Source: Cornus controversa (lineage: Eukaryota; Streptophyta; Magnoliopsida; Cornales; Cornaceae). From it: 64,000 nt of DNA. The stretch covers positions 101,862,033 to 101,926,032 of the forward strand of contig CM048845.1 in assembly GCA_026545225.1 (NCBI GenBank). The letters are read 5' to 3'. Within the stretch, counting starts at the first letter, position 1. The number at the start of each line of letters is the position of its first letter. Below, piece after piece: positions 58,946 through 64,000 of the stretch. The notes beneath the pieces are model-generated. The model was not told the origin of the DNA. It saw nothing but the letters and a program-made list of their open reading frames with translations, and searched no databases. Position numbers and translations under genes: made by a program.

Positions 58946-59750
58946 ATTAAAAAAATACTCATTTCATTTTCCTTGCCAAAAAAAGGGTTCAGTTTGTTCT
59001 TAACAGAACAACTCTTTTGTCTTAATCTTCTAGAGATGGAATTAAGGCCTTGTTTGGGACGGCCCAAAAGCTATTTTTTTAAGGTATTTGGATTGATTGG
59101 ATTGACGAGCTTCCATTCATATATAAGAAGAAAAAAATGTTTCATATTTGACAATTTTATTTATTTGTTATCAACTTTTCTTTTCTCCAATTTTTCTTTT
59201 TCACATCATTTATAGACATGCTCTCAAAAATATACATTAAAAATACATTGAAAGAAATTTTGTCACAATTATTTTATTTTATTTTTATAAATTAATTTTA
59301 TATTGCTAATTTGCACCCAAAAAAAAATTTGGCACCACCCCTGAATTTATATATACTTTTGTACATATACATATAAACTAATATTAAATTGATGTAAAAA
59401 AAAATTTTGACACCTCAACACTAGAATCCTGGCTTTGGCCCTGTGTTTGTGTGTGAGTGAGTGAGAGAGAGGAAAATTCATGCAGATAAAGTTGTACATT
59501 TTCAAAGAAAGAGAGAGTTTATCTAAAAATCTTATTTTTAAAAAACCTTGCAATCCTCGTGGGCTGGTTTTACATAAATGAGAAGAAAATTATCAGAATA
59601 AGAAGAAAAAATAATAGGTTTTTGTTTACATTAGCAGGGGGTCTTTAAGTCCATTAAAGACCCATTTTAATTTATAGAGATTTAAACGAGTCAAAAATAA
59701 GTTGTGAAAATTAGATCCGATCACTGTAGAGATTTAAACGGGTTAAATAT
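58946..59750. other. AT-rich spacer
   Basis: No gene. About 59320-59450 contains TTTGGCACCACCCCTGAAT and AATCCTGGCTTTGGCCCTG phrases often found at the tails of plant transposons; the element type is unknown. Confidence 0.4.
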
Positions 59751-59754
59751 GTTT

Positions 59755-60237
59755 TGCTGGAGAGGGAGCAAAATATAATTTTTTCTTTTTATTTTTTTTA
59801 TATACAAGTCATGTGCGTCTTTCTTTGAGTTAATTTCTAATTGTAGAAACACGACCAAGGAGAAGAAGAAGAAGAAGAAGAAGAAGAATCAACTGAGGCA
59901 AAATTACATGGCAGATATATTGTACGAAATAAACTTATATTTTTAATTAATACTGTAGAACATAATTGATGAAATAGGTGATCAACCTGACAAATCAATA
60001 AATAAAACAACTATCTAGCTAGCTACTAAATTCTATAAAGCTCTACAAATTAATTAATTCTATTAAATTCAATATATATGCTAATAATTAATTAAGATTA
60101 TTTAGATACTCAGTACATTCTTGCAATTTACCATGCATTTCTAGAATTCACCAAACATCGTGCCTTCTGATGTGTTATCAAAAAATCCAACAGTGACATC
60201 TTCACAAGTTACCCTCATATTTGGTGTTGTGTCACGG
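59755..60237 (-). pseudogene. Second, truncated copy of the LEA_2 locus
   Basis: The right part (60237-60115, - strand) encodes NMRVTCEDVTVGFFDNTSEG, nearly the same as the end of the 50875-51412 pseudogene, then diverges with a stop. The left part (59755-60115) matches the 3' flank of that pseudogene, including a longer (GAA)n run and ATGCTAATAATTAATTAA. Everything upstream of the final LEA_2 segment is missing, with a sharp break at about 60237. Confidence 0.65.
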
Positions 60238-60246
60238 TGTATTCAA

Positions 60247-60432
60247 GGTTGGATTGGTCTAGCTCAAATTCTAGACCCGTCTATGAGGTTTTAGGATTTG
60301 ATTTTTTGTAGGCAGAAGCCTGGTCTGGTCCAAGAAATAGGTTGGATTGGTCTAGCTCAAATTCTGGACCCGTCTATGAGGTTTTAGGATTTGATTTTCT
60401 GTAGGCAGAAGTCTGGTCCGGTCCAAGCTCTC
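60247..60432. repeat. Tandem duplication, 93-bp unit, two copies
   Basis: GGTTGGATTGGTCTAGCTCA begins at 60247 and again at 60340. The copies continue through ACCCGTCTATGAGGTTTTAG and GTAGGCAGAAG with only a few substitutions. Confidence 0.85.
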
Positions 60433-60449
60433 TGGTGGCGAAAATTAGC

Positions 60450-61342
60450 TCTACAACACTCCTGTTTTGACCGGGACTAAACTTTAAAATTTCCTAAAAC
60501 GTTGGGACTTGTTTCCAATTGATTTTTAACTTGTTTTTCTAGAAAAATTAAGATTTTTAATTTCTATAAAAATCTCATATGATTTTCTCTCATTACACTT
60601 CTGATTACGCTTTCAATAGACAATAAATTCATATTCTAGAAAGAGAAAGCATTGAGATATTTTTCTAGCAAACAATTTTTTTCTCAATTCTTTGTTTATA
60701 TTTTTGAAAACACACACATATTCACTAAATAATTTAGGGTGTATTTATTTACTTGATCAACTATTCGAAGACTGCTTCAAATATTTTTTCTTAATCCAGT
60801 TACTCGATTGATTTTTTCTACAACTGTTCGTTGGTGAGGAAGGAGAAAAAGATTGCACTACGAAAGGGGCATAATACTTGCTGAATATTTGCGTTCTTCC
60901 AGTTACCCTTCTGTAAGGATTGTGACGTTAATTGAGAGTATACAACAATTGAATAAAGGAGTCGCAATAGTAAGCCTGGGCGTTCCACATCAAATTCATA
61001 TCAGAGCAGAGTGGGTGTGAGTCTCGGACAGAGTCTATTGTACTTTGCTTCAACGATAGTGAATTTGGTTTTCCGGGGCTACAAAGTCTCACCCGTGATT
61101 TTTTCCCGATCAAAGCCTCACCCGTGGTTTTTTTTTTATCTGAGTTTTCCATGTATATTTGGTGCAGTCGTTTACTTTATTGCACTTTATTTATTTACTT
61201 GCTTTATGGGATTGCTTAGATTTTTAATTGGACTTAAAAGTGAATAATTTGAAAGATTAAACAAAAAGTGAGTAAACCTAATCACCCCTCTCTAAGTTTT
61301 TAATCTAACTTTTGTAACCACTTCCGCATAGCGCAACTCACA
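60450..61342 (+). repeat. Probable decayed copia-type LTR region
   Basis: The stretch near 61080-61165 (AAGCCTCACCCGTGG, T-run, TGAGTTTTCCATGTATATTT) resembles the R/U5 end of plant copia LTRs, and a primer-site-like string and gag follow. The left end of the LTR was not located, so the start is approximate. An open frame at 61011-61247 is not considered a gene. Confidence 0.4.
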
Positions 61343-61356
61343 ATTGCTATTAGAGT
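61343..61356 (+). other. Decayed initiator-Met-type primer-binding site
   Basis: TTGCTATTAGAGTA resembles the TTGGTATCAGAGCA primer site of copia elements with a few changes. It lies between the LTR-like region and the gag-like frame, as expected. Confidence 0.4.
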
Positions 61357-61435
61357 AATGTTCTTTAATTTGTAAGTAGTTACTTGCAAATGTAATTTTT
61401 AAAATCAAAAAGTATTTTTGTTTCCAAAAATAATC

Positions 61436-62094
61436 ATGGAATCTCATAAGAGAGAGGGTGAATTGGTTCAACAATCTCATGAATATGACGTGTTAAACTA
61501 TGAAGATGATAGAGCTCTCCTTCCTAGAAAATATAGAAGACTCCTTAAAAATAAAATTAGTGAAAGTTTTAGAAAAGAAAAATCTTCTAAATTTAGAGGT
61601 AAAAATAATAAGAAAAATATTTTTGTTATTTTTTCCTCTATTGCTCGTGTTGATGATGATACTGCTAATGATTTTTTTTTCTAATGTAGCTAAATCTAAA
61701 AAATATGTAACATTGAGTGGAGTTAGTTCTAATGATTCGAATGATGAGAAAGCTGATAGAGAACTATGTGAAAGCAAACTGCAAAAAGTCTTTAACAAAT
61801 TATTAAAGGCTTACAAGAAGCAAACTAAATAGCTTAAATTAATAGAAAAAGTGAAAGAAACATTGAAGAAAGAGAATGAAAAAAGCTATATATAATTGGA
61901 ACAAACCCAAAAATTCTCAAGCTAGAAAGAGTTCAAATGAAAAAAAGAATATTTCTGTTTCTCCACAATATTTTCATGATAGATTACATGTCAAAACAAT
62001 TTGGATAAGAAAGGAAGATTTGGAGAAGTTTGTACCTGTTAATACTATGAGATTTATTCTTAATAATTTTTTGGGTGCAAAACTCCATAATTGA
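61436..62094 (+). pseudogene. Degenerate copia-type gag-like fragment
   Basis: From ATG 61436 the frame gives MESHKREGELVQQSHEYDVL, then a charged stretch. After a frame break, SNDEKADRELCESKLQKVFN and LLKAYKKQTK lead to a TAG. A third frame holds a Lys/Asn-rich stretch ending WIRKEDLEKFVPVNTMRF. A charged, coiled linker before KxIWxRK-type sequence is common between gag and protease in plant copia polyproteins. No zinc knuckle, integrase or RT is visible. Assignment is tentative. Confidence 0.45.
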
Positions 62095-62368
62095 GAATAT
62101 TAGAAATTTTTATGGCCATGGATTGAGCTTATATTCATTATCTGTTTTACATTGGATCATATCTCTTAGAATATGTTAGGATTTTATTTTTGATTATTTT
62201 CATATAATAATCATGCGAATGTGGAAATCATATTTTTCTATGAAATAATGTGAATTCTCTATAATTCTGTTAAGTTCACTCTGATTTATGAATGCATGAT
62301 TAAGACACTTAGTTTATTAAATGATGAAGTTCTTGAGTTACTTCAAGGTCACCGAGATAGCATCTTCC

Positions 62369-62423
62369 CAACCTACGACCAATCAGTTAACAGTCGATCG
62401 CTCTACCATTGAGCCACTGAGGA
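62369..62423 (-). pseudogene. Plastid-type trnN-GUU fragment
   Basis: Read on the - strand from 62423, TCCTCAGTGGCTCAATGGTA, GAGCGATCGACTGTTAACTG and ATTGGTCGTAGGTT match the first three quarters of chloroplast trnN-GUU (also found in plant mitochondria) with a few substitutions. The T-loop and 3' acceptor strand are missing. It is a nuclear insertion of organelle DNA, reduced to one tRNA piece. Confidence 0.75.
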
Positions 62424-63656
62424 ACAACGGACTTAAGAAAGCTGACTCTCGTTATGATTTAAACATTGATGACTAATGTGCTATATTTATTTCTATCTAA
62501 AGGTGAATCTTTTGAGTCTATACAATTTGTGCATTAGTCCAACTCTGAAAATATTGATTGAAAACTAATGTGAAGTTGACTAGAGTATATTGTATTAGTA
62601 GCATTGAAGACTTAAATGATTAATGGAAAAATGGAAAGAAAATTCTATTTTTATTTAGCATGAAGAAAAAAAATAAAAGAATTGCTGAAAATCTAAGACA
62701 AAAAGGAAAAAGCTACTTTCGGGATTTGTTCGAAGATACTACTACAACATAAATATCCAATGAAATATCTTTTAAAGAAGTTGTTTTGAGGAAATAGTTT
62801 GGTGTCTGTAAGAGTGAAGTCACTATCTTAGAAATAAAAAATTGAAATTCAATAAAAAAAATATTTGATCATGTGTGATTTTCTTTATTTATCATCCAAT
62901 GTGTTTTAGAAGATGAATCAAAAGAATTTGATTAATTTTTTATGATGCTGAATTGCACACACATACATCGATTTGTTAGATAAATTTTTAAAATTTCATA
63001 AATATTTGTGTATTGGAAATTGTGCCATGATAATGAAATTAAGTATGATTTTTTTTGGCAAATTTATGGGTTAATTAAAATTGTGCAATTGTCAATTTTC
63101 TTAATTCTTCTGAAAATTTTAGAACTCATTATTATTTTATGTGAAAAATTAGTTTTAATGATAATCTGATTATTATATTTTTTATTTTCACATAAATAAA
63201 AATTCAAAAAGATTTTCCTATTTTCATATTTTTAGGAATTTTTCGTGCATATTTAGGCTTTTTTTTTTAAAAAAAATTGCAAAAATGAGTCAAGGAGGAC
63301 AAACTTGGTCAAATGGCCACATGGACCACCTTTTCCCTCTACCAAGGGACAAGCTGGACCGGTCCAGCAAGGCTCGGCCAAGAATAATTTATATGTGCAT
63401 GTGTGCATTGTGTTCATATCACTCATCTCATCTTTTGTGTGCAATTTTTCTCTCTTTTCCCTCAACTCTCAACACACTGAGTGCTACCTAATCTACATCA
63501 TATTAGTTGATATTTGTAGTTGATTTTGAATTTAATTAGTGGAAAGAATTAATCTTTGAAGTATTTGGTTTGATTTTGGGAGATTGAACTAACAAAATTT
63601 CATTCAAGCTTGTGTTTTCAAATGTTGCACTCCAAGTGTTTGAGAAAATTCCTCAA
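62424..63656. other. AT-rich spacer with an LTR-like part
   Basis: No gene seen in 62424-63280. At 63290-63560 the less AT-rich stretch with TGGACCGGTCCAGCAAGGCTC and a CT-rich tail may be the LTR or leader of the element whose protein starts at 63657. Confidence 0.35.
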
Positions 63657-64000
63657 TGGCCTTCACATTATTATTTTGCATTCCTCTCATTGTGGCAATG
63701 GCCGATGGATCAAGGAGACAAAGAGTTGATGTTTCTCTCATACCAGAAGGTAATATAATCTTCACTTTGAATCATTTTGACGAATAAGGTATCTTTGAGA
63801 ACTATAGAAAAATGATTGGTTGTAGGCCAATGAGATATGAAAAAAGGTTTGACTTAGGAAGCATATGGCAAGGTTATCATTTATAGTTTGTGCACTACTT
63901 CAGAAATAATGGTTGGAGTTCCTTAACTAATCTAGGCAAAAATTATGTTCCCGACATGGTTCACTACTTTTATGGCAATGTGCTTTCTTATAGCGAGAAG
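63657..64000 (+). pseudogene. Transposon-encoded protein, 5' part, cut by window edge
   Basis: A short first frame (MAFTLLFCIPLIVAMADGSR, to about 63749) ends at a possible donor GTAATA. Further on, RPMRYEKRFDLGSIWQGYH, a TAG, then FVHYFRNNGWSSL and DMVHYFYGNV resemble the plant transposon protein domain found in coding parts of some gypsy-like and other elements (pattern: GW, then LVREFYAN-like). The in-frame stop suggests decay. The sequence continues beyond the window. Confidence 0.45.

Noticed and set aside
61011..61247. 78-codon frame with a hydrophobic C-terminus
   Set aside because: It overlaps the LTR-like region before the copia-type remnant and matches no family.

Overview
This window is nuclear DNA of a flowering plant, most likely a eudicot. 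The genes have several introns with ordinary GT/AG splice sites, the spacers are AT-rich and full of (TA)n runs, and plant-specific protein families and plant transposon lineages occur throughout. The species cannot be fixed from the sequence.

The gene-bearing half lies at about 7.7-36 kb. It holds two tandem tetraspanin genes (+ strand, 7766-9266 and 11697-13378), a 14-exon peroxisomal acyl-activating enzyme of the AAE17/18 type (- strand, 30824-14594) and a 6-exon chloroplast thylakoid calcium-sensing receptor, CAS (- strand, 35993-32617). All four reading frames splice together cleanly and look functional. As I recall it, the Arabidopsis chromosome 5 order TET12 (At5g23030), At5g23040, AAE17 (At5g23050), CAS (At5g23060) matches this order, with the tetraspanin duplicated and the At5g23040 homologue absent from its slot. 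The genes do not share a pathway. Their neighbourhood looks like conserved ancestral linkage, not a functional cluster.

Spacers and introns of this half carry small non-autonomous DNA transposons. They include a 1.08 kb Mutator-like element with a perfect 9-bp target duplication (3670-4748), a palindromic Mutator-type MITE family around the tetraspanins, a GTATCC-rich inverted-repeat family, a long-TIR element in the largest AAE intron, and SINE-like pieces.

From about 38 kb to the right end the window is transposon territory. In order: tandem repeats including a 39/38-bp alternating minisatellite; a GRF zinc-finger gene remnant and a PIF/Harbinger transposase pseudogene; a Ty3/gypsy pol remnant interrupted by an Athila-like element (LTR, tRNA-Asp-type primer site, gag, then truncation); an interlocked inverted-repeat element; a tRNA-Asn; a complete hAT-type MITE; and a frameshifted LEA_2/NHL pseudogene. 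Next comes a complete, very young non-autonomous LTR retrotransposon (51984-58412), whose 552-bp LTRs differ at only two sites. It is followed by a tRNA-Ser gene, a second piece of the LEA_2 locus, a decayed copia-like element, a plastid-type trnN fragment and, at the edge, the start of another transposon protein.

I found no unknown multi-gene system. The least ordinary items are the 6.4 kb coding-poor LTR element with its 339-bp higher-order repeat, the interlocked inverted repeats at 48-49 kb, and the Gly/Ala/Asn-rich insert in one tetraspanin.
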